Source of the DNA: Motiliproteus sp048265065
Lineage (GTDB): Bacteria > Pseudomonadota > Gammaproteobacteria > Pseudomonadales > Balneatricaceae
Length of the DNA: 64,000 bases
Assembly (NCBI GenBank): GCA_048265065.1
Contig: JBLXCH010000001.1
Coordinates: 39,246 to 103,245, forward strand
Direction: 5' to 3'
Position numbers and translations under genes: made by a program. Positions 44,592-53,619 of the stretch are shown in pieces; the stretch's first letter is position 1; each line of letters starts with the position of its first letter. The notes under the pieces were generated by a model, which saw only the letters and a list, made by a program, of their open reading frames with translations, did no database searches and was not told the DNA's origin.

Positions 44592-44621
44592 TTGCTTATT
44601 TATTGAGCATTCGGTTAAAAT
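44592..44621 (+). promoter_or_regulatory. Likely promoter of the moaA operon
   Basis: TTGCTT (44592-44597), an 18-bp spacer, TAAAAT (44616-44621). No molybdenum-cofactor riboswitch fold was recognised in the short leader. Confidence 0.5.
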
Positions 44622-44668
44622 ACGCGGCCCGTTAATTTGATGACGGGTTTGATCGAGGAAAAATGCTG

Positions 44669-45685
44669 ATGTCTAACACTACTCCCCACAATGAAAACCA
44701 GTTGGTTGACCGCTTTGGTCGCGTGGTGGACTACGTGCGCATTTCTGTTACAGACCGTTGCGATTTTCGTTGTGTCTACTGCATGAGCGAGAAGATGACG
44801 TTTCTTCCTCGTCAAAAAGTCATGTCATTGGAAGAGATTGAGCAGGTCTCAGAAGCTTTCGTTGCCCTAGGTGTAAAGAAAATTCGCTTAACCGGTGGTG
44901 AGCCTTTGGTGCGTCGAGGCATAGAATCTTTATTACACAACCTTGGTCAGTTGAAACATCAGGGCATGAAAGAGCTTGTGATCACCACGAATGGCTCACA
45001 GTTACCGAAGTTATCAAAAACTATTAAAGCGTCCGGTGTTGAACGTATCAATATCAGTCTTGATTCGCTTAATGAAGAAAAATTTCGCCGTATTACTCGC
45101 ACTGGACGTTTGAATCAAGTGCTTGAGGGTATTGATGCGGCACGTGAGCAAGGCTTCTCCTCGATTAAAATTAATACCGTTATTATGAAAAATCGTAATG
45201 ATGATGAGATATTGGATTTAGTCGATTTTGCCCGTGAAAAAGGCCTGGATATTAGTTTTATTGAAGAAATGCCACTAGGTAATATCGATCATGACCGAGC
45301 AGAAACCTATTGCTCGAGTGATGAGGTCCGTGAGGTTATCGAAAGTCGCTATTCACTGAATCCAGCCTCTGATAGAACAGGTGGTCCATCTAAGTATTAT
45401 CGGATGCCTGATTCTGAAAGTTTGATCGGTTTTATCTCCCCACACAGTCATAATTTTTGTAGCGAATGTAACCGTGTGCGAGTAACTGTTGAAGGGCGTC
45501 TACTCCTGTGTCTAGGTAATGAGCACTCAGTCGACTTGTTAAGTGTTCTACGTCGTTACCCCGGGGATCAAAAGCGCCTTCAGCAGACTATAATTGATGC
45601 GATGGACCTTAAGCCTGAGAAGCATGAATTTGATCTAGATGAAGAGCCTCAAATCATCCGCTTTATGAATATGACCGGCGGCTAA
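44669..45685 (+). CDS. moaA: GTP 3',8-cyclase
   Basis: 338 residues. Radical SAM enzyme that starts molybdopterin synthesis by cyclising GTP; MoaC completes the step to cPMP. The SAM cluster motif is CDFRCVYCM; the second cluster lies in HNFCSECNRVRVTVEGRLLLCLG; the C-terminus ends in the conserved Gly-Gly. ATG 44669 is preferred to 44663 because GAGGAA (44655-44660) then sits 8 nt upstream. Confidence 0.98.
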   Translation: MSNTTPHNENQLVDRFGRVVDYVRISVTDRCDFRCVYCMSEKMTFLPRQKVMSLEEIEQVSEAFVALGVKKIRLTGGEPLVRRGIESLLHNLGQLKHQGMKELVITTNGSQLPKLSKTIKASGVERINISLDSLNEEKFRRITRTGRLNQVLEGIDAAREQGFSSIKINTVIMKNRNDDEILDLVDFAREKGLDISFIEEMPLGNIDHDRAETYCSSDEVREVIESRYSLNPASDRTGGPSKYYRMPDSESLIGFISPHSHNFCSECNRVRVTVEGRLLLCLGNEHSVDLLSVLRRYPGDQKRLQQTIIDAMDLKPEKHEFDLDEEPQIIRFMNMTGG

Positions 45686-45757
45686 TCCGTTTTCCATCCC
45701 TTAAATATACAGTTTACGCGTGATGCTTAAGTGGCAGTACGCGAATGAGAAGTAGCA

Positions 45758-46882
45758 ATGAAAGCCGACGAGCTGGACCCTTTTAAAAGTATTCGTCCAT
45801 ACAATGATACAGAAGTCCCCGCGGTTATAGCCGGCTTAATTGAGAATCAAGAACTCATCAATGCGCTGGCTCAATATCGTTTTCCTCGATTGAATCGTTG
45901 CCTTCCTGGTGTGGTTTCCTGGTTAGTAAAAACGGGTTTGAAGAAGCAGTTGGCAGGGGTGAATACTGTTGCAGATATGCAGCAAGTGATTGCTCATTAT
46001 ATGGAACAGATGATTCGCAAGACCAGTCAGAACCTATCTTTTTCGGGTCTTGATGATCTGGACCCTAACAAAGCATACCTGTTTATCTCGAATCATCGTG
46101 ATATTGCGATGGACCCCGCGTTTGTTAACTGGGGGTTATATCACAACAATATGCAAACAGTGCGTATTGCTATTGGTGATAATTTACTGCAAAAAAATTA
46201 TGTCTCTGACCTGATGCGTTTGAATAAAAGTTTCATTGTGAATCGCTCGGTCAGTGGTGTGCGTGAAAAGCTTGCCGCGTTTGTGAAGCTGTCAGGCTAC
46301 ATTAGCGAATCAATCACAACAGGGCATTCAGTCTGGATAGCGCAGCGAGAAGGGCGAGCAAAAGACGGCAACGACTTTACTGATCCAGCCATTATTAAAA
46401 TGCTGTTTATGAGTAAGAAGAAGCAAGGCCTGAGCTTTGCTGAAGGTATTAAAGAGTTGTCAATCGTACCTGTATCAATCTCTTACGAATATGATCCTTG
46501 CGATGGACTCAAAGCGCGCGAGCTTTACGAACGTGAGCACACGGGCGATTATCAAAAAGCGCAGTTTGAAGACATCGAAAGTATCACCCAAGGTATTACC
46601 GGATATAAAGGTGATGTGCATGTCGCCTTTGGCCAGCCGTTGGTTGGTGACTTCGAGAGTGCGGAAGACGTCGCTGCTGAAATCGACGCACAAATTATTG
46701 AAAATTATTACCTCCATGCGTCGAATAAGCTTGCCGTGGATAAGCAAGCTGACGTCTCGCCTGCTCAGTTGCACCGCTTCCAAACACGATTGTCTGGCGT
46801 GCCAGAAGAGTGCCGAGAGTATTTTACGTTGATGTACGCAAATCCATTACTGAATAAACAAAAGCAGGTTGGTGTTAACTAA
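45758..46882 (+). CDS. PlsC-like acyltransferase inserted in the moa operon
   Basis: 374 residues. The glycerolphosphate-acyltransferase pattern is present: block I NHRDIAMD (His-x4-Asp), block II region KSFIVNRSV, block III IAQREGRAKDG. It is longer than PlsC (about 240 residues) and has extra N- and C-terminal regions, so I cannot name its substrate. It lies between moaA and moaC; its stop overlaps the moaC start (TAATG). GAGAAG precedes the ATG. Probable membrane-associated lipid acyltransferase. Confidence 0.85.
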   Translation: MKADELDPFKSIRPYNDTEVPAVIAGLIENQELINALAQYRFPRLNRCLPGVVSWLVKTGLKKQLAGVNTVADMQQVIAHYMEQMIRKTSQNLSFSGLDDLDPNKAYLFISNHRDIAMDPAFVNWGLYHNNMQTVRIAIGDNLLQKNYVSDLMRLNKSFIVNRSVSGVREKLAAFVKLSGYISESITTGHSVWIAQREGRAKDGNDFTDPAIIKMLFMSKKKQGLSFAEGIKELSIVPVSISYEYDPCDGLKARELYEREHTGDYQKAQFEDIESITQGITGYKGDVHVAFGQPLVGDFESAEDVAAEIDAQIIENYYLHASNKLAVDKQADVSPAQLHRFQTRLSGVPEECREYFTLMYANPLLNKQKQVGVN

Positions 46883-47379
46883 TGTCTGATAAAACAGAGC
46901 CCACGCTGACCCATCTTAATGAGCAAGGCCAAGCACACATGGTCGATGTTTCTGACAAGGCGGTGACCACGCGTGAAGCACGAGCAGAGGCGCGAATTCG
47001 CATGTTGCCTGCTACGTTAGAAATGATTGTGGAAGGTAAGCATAAAAAAGGTGACGTTTTTGCTGTCGCGCGCATCGCTGGTATTCAAGCGGCGAAGCGT
47101 TGCTCGGATATCATCCCGCTGTGTCATCCTTTAATGTTGACGTCAGTCAAAGTTGAAATGACACCAGATAAGGAAAATAACGAAATTCATATAGAAACCC
47201 TTTGTCGTCTCAACGGCCAAACGGGTGTGGAGATGGAAGCGCTTTCTGCGGCTTCTGCAACCGCATTAACGCTCTATGATATGTGTAAGGCCGTTGACCG
47301 AGGCATGGAGATTCACACGTTGCGTCTGCTCGAGAAAAAAGGTGGTAAAAGTGGGCATTGGCAGGTGGGTGATGAGTAA
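46882..47379 (+). CDS. moaC: Cyclic pyranopterin monophosphate synthase
   Basis: 165 residues, standard length. Converts the MoaA product to cPMP. Family blocks: VDVSDKAVTTREARAEARI, AARIAGIQAAKR-type helix, IPLCHPL, and QTGVEMEALSAASATALTLYDMCKAVD. Overlaps the upstream acyltransferase by one base and moaD by eight. Confidence 0.98.
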   Translation: MSDKTEPTLTHLNEQGQAHMVDVSDKAVTTREARAEARIRMLPATLEMIVEGKHKKGDVFAVARIAGIQAAKRCSDIIPLCHPLMLTSVKVEMTPDKENNEIHIETLCRLNGQTGVEMEALSAASATALTLYDMCKAVDRGMEIHTLRLLEKKGGKSGHWQVGDE

Positions 47380-47632
47380 GACCGTAACTATTTTATACTT
47401 TGCCCGTATTCGTGAGGCGCTAGAGACCGAAGCCGAGACTGTGACATTATCGGATGATGTGAGGTCGGTCAGTGACTTGCTTAGCACGCTATTTGAGCGA
47501 GGCGAGCGTTGGCAAAATGCGTTGTCATCTTCTCAGCTATTGATCGCTGTGAATCAAGAAATGACTTCGGCTGACACGTTAGTAGCTGATGGCGACGAGG
47601 TGGCATTTTTCCCTCCGGTAACAGGAGGTTAA
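47372..47632 (+). CDS. moaD: Molybdopterin synthase sulfur-carrier subunit
   Basis: 86 residues, ubiquitin fold, ending FFPPVTGG: the C-terminal Gly-Gly is thiocarboxylated by MoeB and donates sulfur to cPMP. ATG 47372 overlaps moaC by 8 nt. Its partner MoaE, usually the next gene, is absent here. Confidence 0.97.
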   Translation: MSKTVTILYFARIREALETEAETVTLSDDVRSVSDLLSTLFERGERWQNALSSSQLLIAVNQEMTSADTLVADGDEVAFFPPVTGG

Positions 47633-47650
47633 GCCTCTCGGCTTGGGTTT

Positions 47651-48376
47651 ATGATCTATATACGTTCAGCAATTTATCAGCTTGGCTTTGCTCTAGGGCT
47701 TATTATTGGCGGTACTTTTTCATTGCTTATCGCGCCCGTTATTCCTTATCCGCAACGTTATAACTTTGTTACGGCGATTAATTATTTTGTGCTCTGGTGG
47801 GCGAAAGTGACCTGTGGCGTTAAGGTCGAAATTGAAGGTAGAGAGTATTTAACAGCCAGCCGTCCTTACGTGCTTGTCGCGAATCATCAAAGCGATTGGG
47901 AAACCTTTATTTTGCAGCTGCTGGTTAAGCCGAGCTGTACGATTCTAAAAAAAGAGTTATTGAAAATTCCTTTCTTTGGTTGGGGTTTGGCGCTGATTAA
48001 GCCGATAGCCATTGATAGGTCACAGCGTTCAGCGGCGTTGAAGCAAATTCTTAAACAAGGTAAAGCGCGTTTGGCTGACGGGATTCCTGTGTTGATTTTC
48101 CCTCAGGGAACGCGGGTTCCAGTAGGTGAGATGGGGCGCTTCAACAAAGGTGCTGCAATGCTTGCTTGTGCGGCTAAGGTGCCAGTCGTAACTTTTGCTC
48201 ATAATGGGGGTGAATACTGGCCCTCGAAATCATGGTTAAGAAAGCCGGGAACAATTCATGTGAAAATTCGTCCGCCGATCGCCACTGAGGGTCGATCTGT
48301 TGATGAGGTGCAAGCGGATATTGTGGCTCAGTTAGGAACCGATATGAAACTGTCTACGGATCATAGAGGCAGTTAG
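47651..48376 (+). CDS. plsC: 1-acyl-sn-glycerol-3-phosphate acyltransferase (PlsC family)
   Basis: 241 residues. N-terminal hydrophobic segment, acyltransferase block I ANHQSDWE (usual NHxSxxD ends here in Glu), block III FPQGTR (usually FPEGTR), and KAAMLACAAKVPVV-like block IV. Converts lysophosphatidic acid to phosphatidic acid in the family. The Asp-to-Glu and Glu-to-Gln changes occur in conserved sites but some PlsC groups tolerate them. Same strand as moaD, 18 nt downstream. Confidence 0.88.
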   Translation: MIYIRSAIYQLGFALGLIIGGTFSLLIAPVIPYPQRYNFVTAINYFVLWWAKVTCGVKVEIEGREYLTASRPYVLVANHQSDWETFILQLLVKPSCTILKKELLKIPFFGWGLALIKPIAIDRSQRSAALKQILKQGKARLADGIPVLIFPQGTRVPVGEMGRFNKGAAMLACAAKVPVVTFAHNGGEYWPSKSWLRKPGTIHVKIRPPIATEGRSVDEVQADIVAQLGTDMKLSTDHRGS

Positions 48377-48397
48377 GCATTCGCTAGGTCGTCCATA

Positions 48398-48426
48398 AAA
48401 AAAGCCGCATATTATGCGGCTTTTTT
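48398..48426. terminator. Bidirectional terminator between plsC and fabB
   Basis: A 13-bp stem with loop ATT (GCCGCAT-ATT-ATGCGGC core), A run on the left and T run on the right. Serves the convergent moa/plsC and fabAB transcripts. Confidence 0.92.
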
Positions 48427-48469
48427 GTGGTTAGCAAAGACTAAGCTTTAGCTGTCTGGTTTGCTAGCA

Positions 48470-49687
48470 TTAGTCACTGTAACGCTGGAAGACTAGGGAA
48501 GCATTGGTGCCGCCAAAGCCAAAGCTATTAGACATTACGCGATCAAGCTTGACGCCATCTTTGCGTTCTTGGGCAATCGGCATGCCTTCCGCTTCAGGGT
48601 CGAGTTCTTCAATATTTGCAGACGCCGCCACAAAATCATTTTGTTGCATTAGCAAGGTGTAAATTGCTTCTTGTACGCCGGCTGCTCCTAATGAGTGGCC
48701 TGACAGTGACTTGGTTGACGTTACCGTAGGCATGTTGTCACCAAAGACTTCGCGTACTGCTTTAAGCTCTTGTAGATCGCCTGCAGGAGTGCTGGTGCCG
48801 TGCGCATTGACGTAGTCAATATCGCCATCAACAGTGCTCATTGCTTGCTGCATGCAGCGTACTGCGCCTTCACCAGAAGGGGCAACCATGTCGTAGCCGT
48901 CTGATGTCGCGCCATAACCAACGAGTTCTGCGTAGATTTTTGCGCCGCGTGCTTTCGCGTGTTCAAGTTCTTCGATGACGAGCATGCCGCCGCCGCCAGC
49001 AATGACAAAACCGTCACGGTTAGCATCGTAAGCGCGGCTTGCTTTTTCAGGTGTGTCATTGTACTTGGAGGAGAGTGCGCCCATGGCGTCAAATAAAACG
49101 CTCAGAGACCAGTGCAGTTCTTCACCGCCACCCGCAAAGATAACGTCTTGTTTACCAAGCTGAATCAGCTCCATCGCATTACCGATGCAGTGTGCGCTGG
49201 TTGAGCATGCAGAGGTGATAGAATAGTTCACGCCTTTGATCTTAAAAGGAGTAGCCAGGCAAGCTGAAACGGTGCTGCCCATGGTGCGAGTCACACGGTA
49301 TGGGCCGACGCGACGCATGCCTTTTGTGCGTAGGATGTCAGCGGATTCAACGATATCGGCTGATGATGCGCCGCCTGATCCTGCAATTAAACCGGTGCGA
49401 ACATTTGATACTTGCTCTTCGGTTAAGCCTGAGTCTTTAATAGCTTGATCCATGGAGAGGTAAGCATAAGCCGCAGCATGACCCATGAAGCGACGAAGCT
49501 TGCGGTCGATTAATCCATCTAAATCTAGATCAATGCTGCCAGCAACGTGGCTTCTGAAGCCCATCTCTTTGTATTCTTCTTGAAAGCTAATTCCAGAGCG
49601 TCCAAGTTTCAGAGACTCGAGAACCGTTTCTTGATCACACCCTAAGCAAGATGTGATGCCGATGCCTGTGACGACGACTCGACGCAT
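48470..49687 (-). CDS. fabB: 3-oxoacyl-ACP synthase I
   Basis: 405 residues. Condensing enzyme required for unsaturated fatty acid elongation. Active-site Cys in TSACSTSAHCIGNAME, His residues in VNAHGTSTPAGD and SLSGHSLGAAG, glycine-rich NSFGFGGTNASLVF near the end. Downstream of fabA on the minus strand, spacing about 120 nt, as in the fabAB operon of Pseudomonas. Confidence 0.98.
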   Translation of the reverse strand: MRRVVVTGIGITSCLGCDQETVLESLKLGRSGISFQEEYKEMGFRSHVAGSIDLDLDGLIDRKLRRFMGHAAAYAYLSMDQAIKDSGLTEEQVSNVRTGLIAGSGGASSADIVESADILRTKGMRRVGPYRVTRTMGSTVSACLATPFKIKGVNYSITSACSTSAHCIGNAMELIQLGKQDVIFAGGGEELHWSLSVLFDAMGALSSKYNDTPEKASRAYDANRDGFVIAGGGGMLVIEELEHAKARGAKIYAELVGYGATSDGYDMVAPSGEGAVRCMQQAMSTVDGDIDYVNAHGTSTPAGDLQELKAVREVFGDNMPTVTSTKSLSGHSLGAAGVQEAIYTLLMQQNDFVAASANIEELDPEAEGMPIAQERKDGVKLDRVMSNSFGFGGTNASLVFQRYSD

Positions 49688-49809
49688 GGGTAAAACCTCA
49701 TCTGTGTTTTCGCGTTAGTCAGTAAGTGCGCTGACTAACTATTATTCTAATTTGGGGGTGTCGTTATTATTGATGGCAACACTGAATAGTCGCGTTGCCA
49801 TTTTTATTG

Positions 49810-50325
49810 CTAGAAGTTATCTGTAGAAGTGAACAAGCCGACACGCAAATCTTTTGCGGTGTAGATCTCGCGACCATCAACAGAAAGTGAACCGTCTGCA
49901 ATCCCCATGACTAATTTGCGTTCAATTACGCGCTTAAGCTCTAAGTGGTAAGTTACTTTGCTTGCGCTTGGCAGAACTTGGCCAAAAAACTTAACTTCAC
50001 CGGCACCAAGTGCACGGCCGCGGCCAGGGTTACCTTTCCAGCCAAGGAAGAAGCCAACCATTTGCCACATGGCATCTAAGCCGAGGCAGCCAGGCATGAC
50101 TGGGTCGCCAGGGAAGTGACACTCAAAAAACCAAAGATCAGGATTAATGTCTAACTCAGCAATGATTTCGCCTTTGCCATACTGGCCGCCATCAACAGTA
50201 ATGCTGTTAATACGATCTACCATGAGCATATTGCCGACAGGTAAGCGTGCATTACCTTCACCGAACATTTCGCCATAGCCGCATTTCAGTAGCTCGTCAC
50301 GATCAAAGGAAGATGGTCTGGTCAT
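49810..50325 (-). CDS. fabA: 3-hydroxydecanoyl-ACP dehydratase/isomerase
   Basis: 171 residues. Dehydrates and isomerises 3-hydroxydecanoyl-ACP, diverting carbon to unsaturated fatty acids. The active-site His is in WFFECHFPGDPVMPGCLGLDAMWQ and the Asp in the same stretch. A perfect TATAAT on the minus strand at 50393-50398 may be its -10. FabA plus FabB indicates the anaerobic route to unsaturated lipids. Confidence 0.98.
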   Translation of the reverse strand: MTRPSSFDRDELLKCGYGEMFGEGNARLPVGNMLMVDRINSITVDGGQYGKGEIIAELDINPDLWFFECHFPGDPVMPGCLGLDAMWQMVGFFLGWKGNPGRGRALGAGEVKFFGQVLPSASKVTYHLELKRVIERKLVMGIADGSLSVDGREIYTAKDLRVGLFTSTDNF

Positions 50326-50434
50326 TGTTAGTTAAGTATCCGTATTAGCTGGAGTGGTCACTACATTTTAGTTGCTAAAAAATAGAGCGGGAATTATACC
50401 CGTATTGAGCTCATGGTGCTATTAATGCCGAACC

Positions 50435-51403
50435 TTATGTCCGGCGCTCAATGGCCATATTGGCGAGAGTGCTTAAAACGTGGGTGAATTCATTATCAGG
50501 AAGACGGGCTAGCTGGGCGTTTGCAAGTTCAACTTGTGCTTTGGCTTGCTGGTGAGTATAGATGAGTGCGCCAGTTTCTCTGATGATGTCAAAAATGGGG
50601 GAAAGGTCGTCCAGTCCGCCTTTGCGTATTGCTTGGCGAATAATTTGACGTTGTGCTTCGCTGCCTTCTCGCATAGCGTGGATTAGCGGCAGTGTAGGCT
50701 TGCCTTCGGCGAGATCGTCGCCCACATTTTTGCCCATTTCTTCGCTGGTGCTCTCGTAATCCATGGCGTCGTCAACAAGCTGGAAGGCGATGCCGAGGTG
50801 GCGGCCGAAAAGTCGCATGGCTTCGCGCTCTTCATCATTGGCGGAGGCGATGATGGCGCCGCACTCTGTGGCTGCTTCAAAAAGCATGGCTGTTTTGCCA
50901 AGAATGACCTGCATGTAGCTTTCTTCGCTAACATCAGGATTTTTAACATTTAAGAGCTGCAACACTTCACCTTCGGCAATGACGTTGGTCGCATTGGAGA
51001 CGACGTCCATGATGGCCATGTTCTTGAGCTCAACCATCATTTGGAACGAGCGAGAATAAAGAAAGTCGCCCACTAGAACGCTAGGCTCGTTACCCCACTT
51101 GGCATTTGCGGTAGCTTTGCCGCGGCGTAAGTCTGAAGAATCCACAACATCATCATGAAGTAGTGTTGCGGTGTGGATGTATTCGATGACGGCGGCTAAA
51201 TTGATATGTTCTGAATTTTCGATTCCGCAGCTGCGCGCAGCCAGAAGCACAAGAATAGGACGGATGCGTTTGCCGCCACTTTCGATAATATAGTGACCAA
51301 TTTTTTCAACGAGAGGGACGTCGGAGTGCAGGTTGTCCAGAATAAACTGATTGACCGCTTCGAAGTCGGCGTTTAGCGTCGGGTGCAGTTGGTGTGGCAG
51401 CAT
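50435..51403 (-). CDS. ispB: Polyprenyl diphosphate synthase (octaprenyl type)
   Basis: 322 residues, E. coli IspB length. Builds the isoprenoid tail of ubiquinone. First Asp-rich motif LLHDDVVDSSDLRRG, second AFQLVDDAMDYES, plus GGKRIRPILVLLAAR. ATG 51403 gives normal length; the frame extends to 51562 but that would run through the divergent rplU promoter. Divergent from rplU as in many Gammaproteobacteria. Confidence 0.96.
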   Translation of the reverse strand: MLPHQLHPTLNADFEAVNQFILDNLHSDVPLVEKIGHYIIESGGKRIRPILVLLAARSCGIENSEHINLAAVIEYIHTATLLHDDVVDSSDLRRGKATANAKWGNEPSVLVGDFLYSRSFQMMVELKNMAIMDVVSNATNVIAEGEVLQLLNVKNPDVSEESYMQVILGKTAMLFEAATECGAIIASANDEEREAMRLFGRHLGIAFQLVDDAMDYESTSEEMGKNVGDDLAEGKPTLPLIHAMREGSEAQRQIIRQAIRKGGLDDLSPIFDIIRETGALIYTHQQAKAQVELANAQLARLPDNEFTHVLSTLANMAIERRT

Positions 51404-51493
51404 TGTATAAGGCAGGTAGCAACGATTTGCTCGCATGCTACGGGCCAAAGATGCGAGCGTCAAGCTGATATCCGTTATTGTTGAAAAATAAGC

Positions 51494-51522
51494 TTGTCTC
51501 GGTTGTTGGTTTTTAGTAGTAT
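51494..51522 (+). promoter_or_regulatory. Likely promoter of rplU-rpmA
   Basis: TTGTCT (51494-51499), a 17-bp spacer, TAGTAT (51517-51522); each hexamer matches four of six bases. About 115 bp upstream of rplU. Confidence 0.45.
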
Positions 51523-51636
51523 ACGCCCCCCTGTGGCCCTCCACATTGAAGCTCCCTACCATAGGGTATCCGTAAGGACTCCATTAGAAGTAGGCGTTTT
51601 TAGTAGCCTGTTGGGCCATAAATTCTGGAGAAGATT

Positions 51637-51948
51637 ATGTACGCAGTTATTGTTAGCGGTGGCAAACAGCACCGTGTAGCAGAAGGTGAAGTCCTGAAAG
51701 TTGAAAAACTTCAGGCAGAAGCAGGCAGCAGCGTTGATTTCGACAAAGTGTTGCTTGTTGCAAATGATGAAGACGTTAAAATTGGTGCGCCAGTTGTTGA
51801 AGGTGCAAAGGTGACTGCAGAAGTCGTTTCTCATGGTCGTGGCAAAAAAGTTCACATCATGAAGTTTAAGCGTCGTAAGCACCACATGAAGCGTATGGGC
51901 CACCGTCAGTGGTTCACTGAGATCAAGATTACTGCAATCAGCGCTTAA
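51637..51948 (+). CDS. rplU: 50S ribosomal protein bL21
   Basis: 103 residues: MYAVIVSGGKQHRVAEGEVLKVEKL and the basic GRGKKVHIMKFKRRKHHMKRMGHRQ. Heads the rplU-rpmA pair. Confidence 0.98.
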   Translation: MYAVIVSGGKQHRVAEGEVLKVEKLQAEAGSSVDFDKVLLVANDEDVKIGAPVVEGAKVTAEVVSHGRGKKVHIMKFKRRKHHMKRMGHRQWFTEIKITAISA

Positions 51949-51981
51949 TTGCTGGTAGCAATAGAAATTCAGGAGTAAACA

Positions 51982-52239
51982 ATGGCTCACAAAAAAGCAG
52001 GTGGTAGTACTCGTAACGGTCGCGATTCCGAGTCGAAACGCCTTGGTGTAAAGCGCTTCGGTGGTGAATCAGTCCCAGCAGGTAGCATCATCGTTCGTCA
52101 GCGTGGTACTCGCTTCCATGCAGGTGCAAACGTTGGTTGTGGTCGTGATCATACTTTGTTTGCAACGGCTGAAGGCGTTGTTAAATTTGAAGTTAAAGGC
52201 CCGAACAACCGTAAATATGTAAGCGTTGTAAGCGCTTAA
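51982..52239 (+). CDS. rpmA: 50S ribosomal protein bL27
   Basis: 85 residues: AHKKAGGSTRNGRDSESKRLGVKRFGGE. The N-terminus reaches the peptidyl-transferase centre. Followed by a terminator, then obg. Confidence 0.98.
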   Translation: MAHKKAGGSTRNGRDSESKRLGVKRFGGESVPAGSIIVRQRGTRFHAGANVGCGRDHTLFATAEGVVKFEVKGPNNRKYVSVVSA

Positions 52240-52263
52240 TCCTGGCGGTTAAGTTTCTATTTT

Positions 52264-52294
52264 AAAAAGCTCCGCCTTGCGGAGCTTTTTTTTT
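52264..52294 (+). terminator. Intrinsic terminator of rplU-rpmA
   Basis: A 12-bp stem (52264-52275 with 52279-52290), loop CTT, then T residues. Separates the ribosomal pair from obg. Confidence 0.93.
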
Positions 52295-52407
52295 GCATTG
52301 GTTTTATCAGTAAACTCGATGCGAAGGCTGCTAGGTTTAATGGTTTAGATTTTAAATCTTTATATAGCTGAACTAACGGGTGTCACTGAGTGGCCCTGGA
52401 GAAGACC

Positions 52408-53610
52408 ATGAAATTTGTTGACGAAGTCGTCATCGGTATTGAAGCAGGCAAGGGTGGCGATGGTTGCCTGAGCTTTCGTCGGGAAAAGTACATCCCTAAG
52501 GGTGGGCCTGATGGTGGAGATGGTGGTGATGGTGGGTCAGTATTTATCGAGGCTGACGAGAATCAAAATACGTTAGTGGACTACCGTTATCAACGTAGAT
52601 ATCGTTCGGAAAACGGTCAGCCTGGTCGTGGTCGTGATTGCACAGGCCCGAAGGGTGAAGATTTGATACTCAAGGTGCCGGTTGGTACGACGGTTATTGA
52701 TGAAGACACGCTAGAGGTGCTTTGTGATTTGACCTTTGATGGTCAGCGAGAGAAAGTTGCGCAAGGTGGCTTTCATGGCCTAGGTAATACGCGGTTTAAA
52801 TCGAGTGTAAACAGAGCGCCTCGTCAAACAACGAAAGGTTCTTTAGGCGAATCTAGGAACCTGAAACTCGAGCTTAAAGTGCTTGCGGATGTCGGTTTGT
52901 TGGGGTTGCCTAATGCCGGTAAGTCGACCTTTATCCGTGCGGTTTCTGCGGCAAAACCTAAAGTGGCAAATTATCCGTTCACCACGCTTGTGCCCAACTT
53001 AGGTGTGGTTAGTATTGAGCGTGACCGCAGTTTTGTGGTTGCTGATATTCCTGGGCTGATTGAAGGAGCTTCGGCGGGTGCGGGTTTAGGTATTCGCTTT
53101 CTGAAGCACTTGGCGAGAACGCGTTTGTTATTGCATATTGTCGATATGGCGCCTTGGGATGAAACAACACCGGCAGAGGCGGCGCAGACTATTATTCAAG
53201 AGCTTGAGAATTTTAGCCCAGCTCTCGCCCAACAAGAGCGTTGGCTGGTATTGAATAAGCTGGATTTGATTCCAGAGCAAGAGCAAGAAGAGCGTTGTCA
53301 GGCGGTGATTGATGCGCTGAATTGGCAGGGTCCGGTTTATCGTGTTGCTGCGATTAGCAGCGAAGGTACTAAATCTGTTTGCTTGGATATCATGCGTTTG
53401 ATCGAAGAGCGTCGCCAGTTAGAAGCTGAAGATGAAACTGTTGCTGAGCAAGAACAGCAGCGCAAAGCGTTATTGGATGAAGAAGTTAGAGAACGTATTC
53501 GTCAGTTCCGTGATCAGCAGCGTTTACGTAAAGAACAAGAGTCCGAGGAAGACTGGGACGATGATTTTGATGACGACGATTACGATGTTGAAGTGGAATA
53601 TGCTCCCTGA
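52408..53610 (+). CDS. obgE: GTPase Obg/CgtA
   Basis: 400 residues. Ribosome-assembly and stress GTPase acting on the 50S subunit. Glycine-rich Obg fold (AGKGGDGCLSFRREKYIPKGGPDGGDGGDGG), G domain with G1 GLPNAGKSTF, G3 DIPGL, G4 NKLD, and a strongly acidic tail (EDWDDDFDDDDYD). ATG 52408 has GGAG 6 nt upstream; GTG 52390 is rejected. proB follows by 9 nt. Confidence 0.98.
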   Translation: MKFVDEVVIGIEAGKGGDGCLSFRREKYIPKGGPDGGDGGDGGSVFIEADENQNTLVDYRYQRRYRSENGQPGRGRDCTGPKGEDLILKVPVGTTVIDEDTLEVLCDLTFDGQREKVAQGGFHGLGNTRFKSSVNRAPRQTTKGSLGESRNLKLELKVLADVGLLGLPNAGKSTFIRAVSAAKPKVANYPFTTLVPNLGVVSIERDRSFVVADIPGLIEGASAGAGLGIRFLKHLARTRLLLHIVDMAPWDETTPAEAAQTIIQELENFSPALAQQERWLVLNKLDLIPEQEQEERCQAVIDALNWQGPVYRVAAISSEGTKSVCLDIMRLIEERRQLEAEDETVAEQEQQRKALLDEEVRERIRQFRDQQRLRKEQESEEDWDDDFDDDDYDVEVEYAP

Positions 53611-53619
53611 GATTAATTA

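Noticed and set aside
44622..44668. Molybdenum-cofactor riboswitch before moaA
   Set aside because: The leader is too short and shows only a small CCCGT/ACGGG hairpin, without the expected conserved fold.
51404..51562. Longer N-terminus for IspB
   Set aside because: It would give 375 residues instead of the usual 322 or so and overlaps the divergent rplU promoter region.
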